The notes beneath the pieces were generated by a model. It did not search any database, was not told the DNA's origin, and was given only the letters and a program-made list of their open reading frames with translations. Positions 10,977 through 23,861 of a DNA stretch of 64,000 bases are shown piece after piece (position 1 is the first letter of the stretch; each line of letters begins with the position of its first letter). The translations under genes were made by a program, and so were the position numbers. This stretch comes from Orbilia blumenaviensis (Eukaryota > Ascomycota > Orbiliomycetes > Orbiliales > Orbiliaceae). Location: contig JAVHNS010000003.1 in NCBI GenBank assembly GCA_036872755.1, positions 2,294,001 to 2,358,000 of the forward strand. Direction: 5' to 3'.

Positions 10977-12104
10977 ATGCAACTATTTAATATCTCTGCA
11001 ATCTTCCTTGTTGCCCTCCAGTTATTACCAGCAGCAGTTGTAGGGGGTGCAACAGGTCTGGAAGCCCGCGCTCCAACATGCGACAAAAAATGTGCTAAGT
11101 CACTGATTCAACGGAAACCACACGCTAAATCCTACTGTTCGTCATACCTGCGTGCACATGGCGCCTCGACGCGCACTGTGACTGTTACTACTAAAGCGAA
11201 GTCGAATTGTGTGACTGTTACTGCAACATCTGTAACTACGGAGTTGGACTTTTTCATGTGCGTTTCTGTCATTTTATAGCCTGGGCAGTGGATATAGCTT
11301 TATTATCCTGGGAGTCAGGATTTGTATGCTAATACTTAAGTGATAGTGATGCATCAGTATCGACTACTCTTCCGGTTATTACGATCACAGAGTACTCGTC
11401 GACAGTGGTTATCGTGACGTGAGTATTCTAAGATCGATATCCCTCCTTTGACTGATCTCACTTTGGATATCTATAATGAGAGCGCTTGAAAGCTAATTCA
11501 AATTTACAATAGTGGCCCAACCAGAGTAATAGACCGGCGTGCGGCCGTTAAAGAAACCAAAGCCGCACCGTGTCCATGTCGCAACCTCTCCTCCTGCTCC
11601 TCTAACACCATCTCCGCCGCCTGTCGAGAGATTGCCGGACCACCTCCAACAATCACGAAAACAGTGATAAAACCCTGCACTGCAACAACTACAGTTACCT
11701 CCACAACTCTAAAATTCACCGAGATAACATCAGGAACTCAGGTAGCCACCCCGCCACCTGATACTACAACCATAAACGAAGTCCATACAACTTACATTCC
11801 CGAGGAATGCGCTCGAGACCTATACTCCCCACCTCAGGAAATCGGTAACGCCCGGGTAGAAATCCTAGACTACCCGTTCTATGCGAGAACACCAATAGAA
11901 TGCTGTACGATCTGTTTTGCAAGAAAGAACTGTGCGGTAGCAGCCTATGGGGCGTCGACCGAAGATTGTTACTTATTAATCGTGACTGAGAGGCAGCCGG
12001 GTGGGGCGGCGGGTGAGATGTGTCCGCTTGGAAGACAGAATTTTACGTTTATAAGAGACTTCGATTTTGGGGTCAATGCTTTGCCGGGGCCGTGTGGGTT
12101 TTAA
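10977..12104 (+). CDS. Secreted Thr-rich protein with C-terminal Cys-rich PAN/apple-like region
   Basis: Exons are 10977-11257, 11347-11418 and 11513-12104 (314 aa). Residues 1-24 form a clear signal peptide with a hydrophobic core. After it come a small Cys module, Thr/Val-rich stretches (repeated TVTV and TVTAT, likely O-glycosylated), and a second Cys-rich segment. The C-terminal 95 residues have ECCTICFARKNC and a later Cys pair, spaced like a PAN/apple-type adhesion module. There is no GPI signal, since the chain ends shortly after the last Cys. The intron 1 acceptor may also be at 11340, which would add two residues. I do not know the function. Architecture and secretion suggest a cell-surface or extracellular binding protein; that is inference. 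Confidence 0.78.
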
Positions 12105-13970
12105 TGTCTTCAACATTTATGTGATGAGGATAACAATATGAGAGCGTGTATTATATTGATATTTTACGATAATTGATATATCATTGGTGGTTCTAGTTGC
12201 TTTTATTCCATTGCAATTCGTGTTTTCATATATTTTGGGGCATATATCCCCACACTTATGAGCTCCTTAAATTTAAAGCCAACAAATGTTAAATTCAAGA
12301 TGGCCCATGCCTTTGGGTTCAGTTCGCTTGTATTGTAATATTGATTTCGCGATATCGATATATCGCAATCCCGTATCAGTTTGAGTGCGCGTGTGGCGGG
12401 TCGTATATGCATCTACTTCTGTACTAGTACTTAAGTAGGTTGTGCCAAAAGGTTTAAAAGCTTAGGGGCCCAGTCTTCTAATCCATTTATATTATAACTT
12501 AAGCGAGGCATAAGTGTGTTAATTTTTCATAATTATGTTCACCATCAGCCTACCACTAGCCTGCCTGGCTAGTCAAAAGCTAAAGAAAATCCAGACAGCC
12601 AGACAGCCGGCATACTAACTCCTAATTGTTCCATACACCCGGCGATCTAACACGCGCACACTATTAACTATAGTCATATTGTTAGTAGAAAAAAAGTAGC
12701 CTGAATCTTTTGCCCCTTAGCTGTCTAGTTGTCTAATTTTCTGGCTGTCTGGCTGTCTAGTTGTCTGACTTTTCTTTGGCTTTTGACTAGCCAGGCAGGC
12801 AGTCTCGGTCCCAGGCAGGCAGGTTAGTGGCGGGCTGATGGTTGAGCATAATTATGAAAAATTAACATACTTATGCCTCGCTTAAGTTGTGATGTATATG
12901 TTTTGCGAAGTTGTAATATATATTTCGCGCGGTTTCGTATTATATATCGTTCAGACACATTTTGGCCACTATAAATGTGCATTCTTGCTTTTTAGATTGA
13001 AATATTTTGTTATTAAAATACAATATTGTCTACTCTTAAACTGAGCCCGCACAAGTGCACTCCTCGTCCCAACCCCCCTTCTCACCATTAGCATTACTTG
13101 GTTGACTTTAGTCTCAGGAGACCAGTTGACTTAACACTATCACGCTTCTCGTCAGTTACAACAACACAGAAAGCTCCAACACGTTTGATCTGTTGGAAAT
13201 TCCAAACGTCTACAAACGGAAGTGACACAACGGTACAGCCTCGTGTAACACATGTCATTTCAACTAGAGATGGCGTCTGGCGCCGCACATTTACCCGACT
13301 GCTTAAGTACCTTCAAACACTGAGTTGTGAACTGTTTTAATGGGAGCAAAAGGGATAAAGTAATCCTACGGGCGAGGGACTTGTATGGAGAGGGTTGTAT
13401 TTGCTGCTGGACTGGTGCGGCGACTTTGACGTCCACGGTAGCGTCCGTCGAGAAGGCTTTAACGTTATAACCCCAAAAACTCCTGTTGGTTATGGCGCCA
13501 TGGCTGGAGCCGAGTACCAGCCAAAGAGTTTAAAAATTAGGAGCGAAACTTTGACATGACAGGCACGGCAGCAGTTTGACAACAGTAAGCGTAAGTAGGG
13601 GCTCTCAGCAAAACACCTGCATCCGATATTCAGAGGATCGTGACATTCATTTTGGAATATCGCCGCTATACCAGCTCAATGATTAGCCTCTCAAGCTTGG
13701 CAGGCCCTGAGAAACCCAGCCTCATAAACAAATCCTATCAAAATTGCAAGGTATTATCGTAATAAGACATGTATATAATAGTGATACTACGAATTATCAT
13801 TCATTGCCTGTGCCTTCCGGTTCAATATACATACATAGAAAAACGATCGAAAACCCACACATTTCGCTTCTCTAACTTCCCAAAAAAAAAAAAGCGTATT
13901 AAGACGGAGCTAAGTTGTAATCAAAAAAGTGAAGCGTTACCACCCTCCCCTTAGTTTCCTCTCGCTCTTT
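12105..13970. other. AT-rich intergenic region with inverted-repeat element
   Basis: Between the secreted-protein gene and CWH43 (convergent). It is AT-rich and contains the inverted-repeat element at 12496-12888. The remaining 1.1 kb (12889-13970) has only short open frames with no homology I can see. Confidence 0.6.
12496..12888. mobile_element. MITE-like element with long terminal inverted repeats
   Basis: The two ends are reverse complements. The outer 42 nt (from AACTTAAGCGAGGCATAAGT inward) match with a single difference. Homology continues inward for about 110 nt (arms near 12496-12610 and 12741-12888), with an insertion of roughly 20 nt in the right arm. About 130 nt of AT-rich, non-coding spacer separates the arms. 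There is no transposase frame. Size and structure fit a non-autonomous DNA transposon. I could not define a clean target-site duplication; related TATATTA/CAACTT-like sequence recurs just outside the right end near 12905. Confidence 0.75.
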
Positions 13971-16900
13971 CTAGCGGAAATACCTATTCAGAACTCCTGT
14001 TAGCACCTGTGTAACCAACTTTACGCTCGGAATTTGAAAGGGAAAACTTACCTTGGCTCATCAAAAACGTGATAGTGGTGTCCCCTAACTCCATCCCCAT
14101 TGAATTGCGCAGGGAATCTCCATCCCTCCGGTACATCCTCCTCATCTACTCTTATCTCCGTCGACCTCTTACCATCGATGATAAACTTTCCGACCTGAAG
14201 TTCTGTATCCGTAATCGATGATCTGCTGACTCTTGCATATCCAACACGGTGCAAATCTCGATAAAGGATGTATTCACACCATCGGTCCCAATCTGTGGAA
14301 TCGATATCCCTCATCCTGCTCTCTTGGCTGACGTAGGTATTATAATTACCCTCTTTAGGCTTGGTGACCAAGTAACTGAGAAGAATCAACGGTCGAGGGC
14401 TGTCCCCCATAAGTTTGCTGACACCCTCGCTCTGTAACCTTCGGTCTTCAACATCTTCTTCCTGCCCGCTGTGGAAGACGAGAACATCGACCATGGTACC
14501 GTACATATCCAACGTCGCTAGGATAGCAGGAGCCAACTCACCGACTGGTGAGGGCAAGAGATGATGTGTCGAGTTCACAATTGGGAATTTGGAGAGAAGG
14601 GCTGCCCCCCAAGTATGCTTATTCGGTCCTGGCCCAAAGTCGGCGTACATTCCCAGATCCTCGGCGAGGAACTGCGTCATATCACGGTTGCCCATGATGA
14701 TACGCTGTAAATCGCTTTCTAGAAGACCAACGACGTCGAGCTCCATCTCCTTGATTAGATCTCGCATTCGGCGTTCGGATGACCACATGTCGTTGTCCAA
14801 CGCAAAGTGGACTGTCCAGATACCTGCTGTGACCATCTTCTCTTTCTCATGGTATGGCTTATAGTCAAGGTGTGGGAAACGGAGATAAGCGATCGAAATA
14901 GCAAGAAGCTCGAGGGAAGCAAGGCTGTAGATGAAGTATGATCGGGAGGCCCTTCGGGTGTTTCCATAGGTGGTTTGAGGTTTTGAACCTGGTCCTCCAA
15001 CATTAGTTCTCATGATGGCTAATAAGCCGATGGCGATGAGCGCCATCATGAAGGTCATGACGAGCCAAGTTCGTTCTCGGAGAAGGAAGCCGCCTGGAAC
15101 GAAGGCATATGCTACAACCCAAACGTGGGCGAGGACGAGAAGATTGTAGACCATAAAGCCAGTACCAAAGGTGGCACCTGGTGGGTACTTAGCGCACAAT
15201 TTAATGAACGAGGGCGTGATAGCCATCAAGTAGACCGTAAGAACTAAGGCACCATAATAACCCCACCATCCATGGAATGACTGTAGGAACGCAGCTCCGA
15301 TGCAACCGACGATGTAAAACATTGGGCTAGTTGCGAGTTCCTGTCGAAGGAGGCCAATTAAGAAACCGACACCCATAGCAATGATCGTATATGCCCCATG
15401 AGGAACGGCCAATGGTCCCTTGACCGGATATCCATCCCAAACCCAGGTAATCATAGTGCTGGAGTCAGACAACAGAGAGTGCAGACCGAATAGAAGGCCA
15501 CCAAATCCGATGGAAGCCAGGTACTGGGAGCCATCCTTTCCAGAGTACATTGTCGTATCGACAGCGGGTGCAGTCGACCGTCTGAAATGAATCCTGACGG
15601 TGGCGAATACAGCAAGGACGAGACCAATCTTATTCCATCCACCATTGACAGAATTCATCAGGGGCCAGATTGGATTATTGGTGTGGTTGGAAAACTTGGC
15701 GACGCTCGACATAATAAGGCCCAGAGAAAATGCTGAAGTTTTAATATCAATCCTGCTAGTGGTACTATCGAGACTGAAATTCGCCGCCCAAGCTAGGCAG
15801 GCAAAAAACAATCCGGTAGTTGTCAAGAAAAGGCGAATCTCGGGCATGACGAAAAAGAAGGCGATGAGAGTTAAGAGAGAGGCAGAATAGACGACATGGA
15901 GGTTAGTAAATACGAACGTCCGGATCGATCTATTAGTGAGAAGGTATGGAGATATTGTCGCCAGGATAGCGATTTCATAACCAGAGATTCCCATGTGCCA
16001 TAGCGGGAAGTCTAAACCAGAATTCTTAGCCTAGAACATTTGAACAGGGTCTCAGAGGGTAACATACACCAAACGACGACACCTAGTGCGGTTAAGATGG
16101 ACCAGAAAGCGAACTGTTGGATGTTAGCATGGATGAACCCTGTATTGTGGTCTCGAATATGAACGTACTCCTAGGTACACATCACAAGCAGTATCAATTA
16201 GAGCTGCCCACGATAAGGCGCCAGTAAATTCTTGGGCGAGCGGCTGTTTTGCTTTCCTACCCGAGATCGTCAACCCCACCAATATCAATACAGTGAAATA
16301 GATAATTTTGCTTACTTTGCATCATCGGCATAGACATCAGCCAGTTGGGTGGTTCTATATCTCACCAACGTCTCACTTTTTAGAGTATATTCTTTGTTGG
16401 TAAAATGAATTTTCTTTGATAAAGCCATAATATTTGGAAGGAAATAGGGTATCTGGATAGGACAGAGGTATCTACATAACATACCCTTTATAAAAACCCT
16501 TAGTATCAATAAGACGCAGTTCAAAGCCTTCAAAGTCAAGTGCAGTAACAGCATCAAATCCAACGTCATATAATATTAAAGACCACTCGAAGAATGCATA
16601 GATCGTATATGCTAAAACAGCGTTATTAGAACCTATGGCAGAAGTAAATTACCAGATTAGAGCAACATACCGCCAGCGACTTTGTGAACCTTGTGCTGAA
16701 TGAAGAAGTAGATCAATGGCACAAGTGTACCAAAGAACAAACCAGCGAGTATCTTCCGATATTTGATCGCTTTGGCATTGACAGGCGAAGTAGCGAGGCA
16801 CCCAAGCGTCCAGGGAAGCGTCAGAACGAGGTAGGAGATCATGAAGATATCATGCCAATCGTGATCATCAGTGGAGGTGATATAAACCCACCCTCCGCAA

Positions 16901-17643
16901 AGGAAGGTTCGGGCGACACCAGTGAATGCGACGAATTTCGGCAGGGAAGCGCCGGGTCTAGCGGTAAGGTAATACCATAGCACGACCAGGAGGAATCGAG
17001 GTCCTGTTCGGTGTATATCAGCACCTTCGCTCTTCCCGAAACCATCCGGAATATCAACTAACCCGACGTTAAGGCGATGCAAATCTGGAATACCGATCTC
17101 TCTGGGTATCGATCGCCAATTGTTGACGATACTGACGGAAACCACTCTTGTGGGTAGCCCTGTGGATGGGGTGTTAGAACCCTCTGACTTGTTCTATGCC
17201 AATAGCACGTGGGAAACTCACATAGTGTTCGTTTTTCACGATTTTATAGAAATGCAAGTTTCTGCAAGCCAAGTCCGAATCAGCGACACCAGTTCCCCCA
17301 CAGTAATCACAACCTGGGTAGACTTGAGGAGAAGGCTGAAGTGTTTTCGTACAATCCGACAATCAATGCGCTTATGAACCCCACTACCCCAAAGCCAATG
17401 CCACGTTAGTCCAATCGCGTCCAGATAACAGATGTGACGTTCGACACCCTGCAGGGCGTCATGCTTGAGAGGAACCGTATTTCGTACAGTAAGCGAGAAC
17501 AGTGTGCGTATGTGATATCCATTTCCCGTTAAGCTGTCACACGCGCAAAGAAGAGAGACATCAGCAACGCTGGTGCAGGATACCAAGCAAACAAGACTTC
17601 TTCAACTTACGGAGACAAGCGTGCTCCCTTCCTTATCCTTCAT
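13971..17643 (-). CDS. CWH43: GPI lipid-remodelling protein Cwh43
   Basis: ER membrane protein that in yeast exchanges the diacylglycerol of GPI anchors for ceramide. I read eleven exons: 17643-17611, 17533-17488, 17383-17353, 17261-17222, 17159-17063, 17003-16671, 16611-16485, 16256-16169, 16113-16068, 16011-14052 and 13983-13971 (937 aa, family length about 950). All phases agree. The N-terminal FRAG1/PGAP2-like part has [12 protein letters not shown] joined to [11 protein letters not shown] and [12 protein letters not shown]; the middle has [14 protein letters not shown] and [14 protein letters not shown]. The C-terminal quarter (from about residue 675) is an endonuclease/exonuclease/phosphatase-like domain with LLESD and ending HHYHVFDEP. 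Five exons are under 50 nt, and the last has 13 nt. The 228-nt intron 16484-16257 contains a possible cassette exon. Confidence 0.92.
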
Positions 17644-18486
17644 GCCGGGCGAATTCGGCCAATAACCAAGAAAGTGGTGGTGTATGAACGTGAAGAAAAC
17701 AAAAAAAGGCTGCAGGAACGAAGAGAAAGCAACAAAAACACCACAAACGAGAGCAAGATAGCTTAAGACGACGGTGTCATGCCACAATTACGCCCTCAAA
17801 GAAAGCCGCGATAAGTGTGGAGAGAGAAATCCAAGCGAAAGGCAAAAAACGGAACTGGCCGAGCGAACGAAATTGCCTGCAAACAGGGTTATCTTATGTC
17901 AGCGGCTTGGCTCGGGATAATATGCTCGCCGGAAGCAAGAACGAGCCGGTTTATATACCCTTCGATGGCCCCAACAACTTTCGCAACATGCATTATGAAT
18001 TGGATCAGATGTCAAACGTATCGGCTACCTTGGATTATATTACTAATAATTTGCCTTATACCGGCTGGTGCTGATACCGCGATCCCGAGCGCGCCGAAAC
18101 AATGGTATTATAGGAAATGTTACATGCTGGCGCCATGTATTGGCCCATCTTAATACTCTCGTATACTCGTATTCGAAGTGGGCATGTTTGTTACACGTAG
18201 TGTGTTGTTGTGTTGGTCTGCTGTCTGCTGGTCCGTCTCGATGGCCTGTCCAGCGCCAAGCTCTTGTCTCCTTTAGGCTAGCTTCACGTCCATCCAAAAT
18301 TTTGCCGAGACTGCCAAAATTCAAAACTTCGTTAGGACGCAGCGGTATCATCATGCATCACCAGCCTTCGAATTCGATATGTTCGACCAAGTTACCTTAT
18401 AACATCACTCTTTACCTAAAATAAAGCTTCTTATCATCCATCAAGTTAGATTTCTGAATCTGCGACCACGGTTTTCATAGCCAATC
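17644..18486. promoter_or_regulatory. Divergent promoter region CWH43 / UTP6
   Basis: Upstream region shared by two divergent genes. Open frames at 17815-18153 and 18068-18424 have no domain and no splice context, so I see no gene here. Confidence 0.55.
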
Positions 18487-19859
18487 ATGTCCGACAAAGC
18501 CCGCTTTTACCTCGAACAGGGTCTTCCTGAGCTCCAGAAACTCGAGCGCAAGAAGATATTCACCAAAGTTTGTATCCCCCGTTTCTTGGTGGTTAATTTC
18601 CCATTGAGATTGTATCGCGTGTACTAAGGGTATCTCTGAATATACAGGAAGAGATTCAAGCTATTTCCCGAAAACGCTCGCACCATGAACACCGTATCGC
18701 CGCCGCGCGCTGCAAACCTGCCGACTTCCTCGCCTATGCAACCTACGAAATGAACCTCGACGCCCTTCGTCAAAAGCGCATGAAGCGATTAAGCATTCGT
18801 CTAAGAGGTTCCTCGAACTATAGCGGTTCTCGTAGTATATTCTTCATCTTCCAGCGTGCGACCAACAAATTCCACGGCGATGTCCAACTATGGAAAACAT
18901 ATGCCGAATTCTGCAGAGCACAAAAATCGTATGGACGACTGCGAAAAGTTCTGGATAGTATGCTGAGGCTACATCCAACAAACCCAGATTTATGGATCTA
19001 TGCAGCTAAGGTCGCAATCGATGATACCGATAATATGGCGGACGCACGGAACTACATGCAGAAGGGGCTACGATTCTCGAGGCGGACTTCGAAGGAGTTA
19101 TGGGTGGAATATGCGAAGTTCGAGTGTGTGTTCATAAGCAAGGTAGCAGAAAAGACTGCCACGATACTGGGGCTAGAAAACAGTGACGCGCCTGATCCAA
19201 ACGGGTTAAATTTCGATGACATCGAGGAGGACTCGAGCGTAACACTAGAAGGCGACGAGATCATGTTACCGGAAATTACAGAATCTGAGCTCAATGGCGA
19301 GCCTGAGCCTTCCCAGGAAGACGAGAACTTAAGGCAAAAATTGACAGAGCAAGCGAATAAGGATGTCCTGGAAGGTGTCATTCCGATCATCGTATTTGAA
19401 GAAGCCATCGAAGCAATCCCGAACGATTCATCGCTACCTGTCGCATTCTTCAAGATGTTCGAGAGGTTCGGAGACTTGGCTTGCCAGAAAAAGTTACTGG
19501 CATGTGTGGACGTACACCTTATGACGACCTACCCTACAGACGCTGGTGCCTTGCTCTGCCATGTGAGGGAATCATTAGCGGGGATTCAGATCACAGATGC
19601 GGCATTCCCTGCGGCATTGAAGGTCTCGTTTAAGAGATTCGGGGAAGCAAGATCGAAAACCGATGATAAGAAGGCAGTCTACGATGGCTTTGTGAGCATT
19701 CTGGGTGACATTCTAGGCAAAGGAAGGTCTCTAGAAGGCGGACTTGACGAGAGCCTTGAGAAGGCCCTAAGGCTATTTCTGGGAAGGGTTGTTAGATGGA
19801 GCCAGGAAGACCATGTCGAGCTCGCGAATGCAAGCCAGGTTGCTGAATTTGCCTTGTGA
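18487..19859 (+). CDS. UTP6: U3 snoRNP-associated protein Utp6 (small-subunit processome)
   Basis: Nucleolar UTP-B component needed for 18S rRNA maturation. Exons are 18487-18567 and 18648-19859 (430 aa; yeast Utp6 is 440). The N-terminus (YLEQGLPELQKLE, then IFTKEEIQAISRKRS across the junction) and the HAT repeats (for example RATNKFHGDVQLWKTYAEF and ARNYMQKGLRFSRRTSKELWVEYAKFE region) are characteristic. An acidic linker lies at about residues 210-255. The second half is helical and diverged, as in other members. Intron phase is 0, with a good acceptor at TATACAG. Confidence 0.94.
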
Positions 19860-21407
19860 AATAGCAATTTTTCAGCCATGTATAGTAGAGATCTGTATGA
19901 TAATGGAGTTTTTTTGGGGAGTTTTTCGGGGAAAAGCCAAGCTTTGTGATTTGCCAAATACCCATATTTTCCAGAGAAAAAAAAGTTTGTGCTTTAATTT
20001 CACCTAGCTACAGAGCTTCGAGGAATGCCAATTACAAGTTCAAGAAGGGAAAGTTACCCGGGTACCTGCTGCTATGAAAAGCTTGGAGAATATGGAAATG
20101 TGCATGTGCACCTAGTATATCGATGATACCTATTCACATGTGCACATTCCAGTAGTTTTAGAGATTAAAGCGCTACTAGAGAATCTGCGGAAGCACCAAG
20201 CATGCATGCCCTTGCTTCGACGATTATATATTAGCACGCATAGACCAACTATTCTATAGAAATAATGCCGACGCAGCAAACACTTTCCTGCCATTTAATT
20301 TCTGGTCCTTAGAGGTACATTGACACAAAACTTGCTAGTCCGTCAACAGGTCATCTTCTAATTTCAAACTTGGGTAATGAGTGTTATGGTGGCATGGGTA
20401 TACCGTGGGTTAGGGGGCTGTCATCATGGATATTTGATATCGCAGCGCTCACGTGGAGTAAGTAGCTGGTAAATGCTGCATGCAGGGTCGCACGTCGACA
20501 CCATTCCTGTGCCTTCGAAATTAGTATTGGTTTAGTCAGAAGCACCAGGTTGATGTCTGGGGAAACACTACGGGCCTGTGTTTTACCCAGGTATCAATCA
20601 AATGTGTAATATGATTCGGGGGTCAAAAACTATCATTTTCTGATGAGGTAGGACGTGGCTGGAGCTAGCTGTAAACGCAGTTGCCTGTCTGCTTACAAAC
20701 TGGACTGTAAGTGCCTCAAAGCTAATGGCCGCAATTTTAAAACATGTATATACTTGGCGCAAGTTGGGTTAGTATTAGTCTCGTAGTATGGTTAGTATCA
20801 GCATCTAACTCGACACGGCACCCTATTCTAGCATCTTAAAGCTAGGTATACTGAGACTGATGAGCGTCGAGGGTACATTGCTCAAGCTAGTAAAAATGTG
20901 TTGGTCTAAAAATTTCCAACACTCGCAGAAAAATCAAGCCGACCACAGAATTAGTCGTAGTGCCGGAGAAAACGATGCATCATGATCAAATATTAAAAAA
21001 TCAAACCGCATAACGTCGTAAATATGTTGACGATACTACTTAAGAATTTACGTGAAATGGTTTTTTGTATCACAAGGCAGCTTCCATTTGATCTCTCTCG
21101 GAAAAATATATGATACAGGAATGGAGAAAATATGTAACAATTGTATCTTCCGAGCTCCCCATTATCCTCTTCATGCAGCGGGTTTCCATCACAACCATCC
21201 CTTTTTCCATGCCGCCGCCTATTAACCCCACTAGCCTAATAAAAGATTCGTGATGAACGTCGGAGGGAAGTTGTTGGAATAGGAGGATTGAAACAGTAAA
21301 ACTTTTGATGGGTCGTTAAGGCATTATCGTTGTATGAAAAAAGAAATGAAAGGAATGTTTTTTCGGAATGAAAAAAAAAATCAAATGGAGGCAGCGATTT
21401 GCGACGC
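19860..21407. other. Convergent intergenic region UTP6 / ubiquitin-eS31
   Basis: Holds the 3' ends of two convergent genes. No gene was found. A 57-nt imperfect palindrome lies at 20094-20150. The rest is unremarkable AT-rich DNA. Confidence 0.6.
20094..20150. repeat. Imperfect palindrome rich in TGCACATG
   Basis: GGAAATGTGCATGTGCAC on the left and the near reverse complement CACATGTGCACATTCC on the right flank a central ATCGATGAT. It could form a cruciform or hairpin. No function is known. Confidence 0.55.
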
Positions 21408-22024
<617 letters not shown>

Positions 22025-22246
22025 TCAGATTGCGTCTACGGAGGGTCGGGATTAGTTAAGAACATGATTGATGCAGTGTGTACAGGGTATTCATGAGGGG
22101 TATAGCGAGGCGGTGATGGTGGGGGGTAGCTTACCTTCGATGTTTTGGTTGATGGTGGGAAGGAAAGGGAGAGATGGATGGATTGTTGAAGAGATAGCTT
22201 TCTTTTGAGATTTTGCCAGCTTGGCGGAATTGTGTGTTGGCTTTCG

Positions 22247-22270
22247 GTGTGTGTGTGTGTGTGTGTGTGT
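22247..22270. repeat. (GT)12 microsatellite
   Basis: Perfect GT dinucleotide run in the promoter region of the ubiquitin-eS31 gene. Confidence 0.9.
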
Positions 22271-23160
22271 TGAACGAATTGTGTGTGTGAAGGATCTAAT
22301 CAGATTTCATTAAAGAGATTAGATTAGATTAGATCAGGGTTTGACAAAAGCCCTACTCCAAAAAGGGAGTAGTTTTGCCAAGAACCCAAATTGGGGAAGC
22401 GCGTGCCATGACAACGCCCGCACCCTGTCTGTTTGTATGCACGGCATGATACAGGGCCAGTTGCCCCACCAGTGGACGTGCAGGCTCCGTTGTGCGGCGG
22501 ACTGGGCTCATTTCGTTTCATTTCGCCAGATGACGCTGAGTTGTGCGCAAAGCGAGATGAAATTCCATCGAAGACCGCAGACTGCCCAGGGTAACCGCTG
22601 TGCATATTTCCGCTGGCGCCCGCTGACACTGTCCGTGTATGTGCCTGCGAGTGCTCCATAATAGCGCAGCGTATGGACCAAAGCCATGCCATGCCATGCA
22701 GCATGCTTCTAGACTGATGACATGCACACTTCTCGGTAGCGTGTACCTGGTAGGTGCGTAGAGGCACGTAGGCACTTACTTAGTCACTTTGGGGGTCAGG
22801 CATGTGCATAGTTGGATGCCTAGGTATAGTATACTGCTTTACGGATTTTTACTGAAGCACTAGTACTGGTAATGAGTAGGTATGTTTGAGGCAACATGGT
22901 AATAGTGAGGATGGTGGTGATGCATTTATTTGTATGTATTATTGTATTGTGTTGTCGCAGTCGCAGATTGGACAATCAGTCCAATCGATCGCATTCGCAT
23001 TCGCATGCATACCCCCCGGTGTCCCGGGCGACAGCAACAGGCATCCATCCACCCTCCATGGCTACCGTCCCCTCCCCTCCCCATAGTATCTTAGGACCGT
23101 AGAATGGCAATTGGCCCAATGTGAACGACGATTGAAACCTTCCACTTCCACCCCGGCCGG

Positions 23161-23184
23161 CATCATCATCATCATCATCATCAT
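23161..23184. repeat. (CAT)8 microsatellite
   Basis: Eight perfect CAT units. An ATT/ATG trinucleotide run follows near 23325-23347. Confidence 0.9.
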
Positions 23185-23810
23185 ACATACTTTAGTGTGC
23201 ACTTTGGCACATACTAAAGTACTAGTCAACATGCAAAATGTTGGGCATGTAATGCGGCGTTATCTGCGACCGGGGTGAGACGATGTTTGGGGATGGGATG
23301 GGATGGATGGATGGGATCGGAATTATTATTATTATTATGATGATGATGCCCTCACAATAATACAATTAATGTGCGGCATTGCATTTGCCCTGTGCGCTCG
23401 CTCCGCTGCGCTGAAGCAGAAGTAAACGAAACCGAAGGGAAAACTAACTAAACTTCCATGCTTCCTCGCTTTATTATTATCTTGATGCATCCGTCCCCCA
23501 TCCCAATCCCTTCCTCCTCTTCCACTTCCCTCTTTCTCTCTTCTCCCACTATTCCCTTTCCCTTCCCTTAGCCCCTCCTCCCGCCGGCAAGGGAATACTC
23601 CTCCTCCTCCTCCTCTCCCTCTTCCTCTTAGTCTTCTTCCTTTTTTTCCCCCTTCAATCCAATCCGATCCGATCTCAATCGTTGATCGCACGTTCACGTT
23701 ACGAGTAGATGACCAAGCGCTCTTTGACGTCTTGACGGCTTCCTCTTTTTTTTTTTTGTTTTTTGTTTTTATTATTCTTCCCGCTCTCTGCCTTACGATC
23801 TAAGACCCCC

Positions 23811-23861
23811 ATCTATCTATCTATCAATTTCTCTATCTATCTATCTATCTATCTATCTATC
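23811..23861. repeat. (TATC)n microsatellite
   Basis: ATCT/TATC units with one interruption, followed by ATATC pentamer-like repeats near 23893-23925. Confidence 0.9.

Noticed and set aside
14048..15994. Single-exon 648-residue protein
   Set aside because: It is only the large exon of CWH43; conserved FRAG1-like exons upstream and a 13-nt terminal exon extend it.
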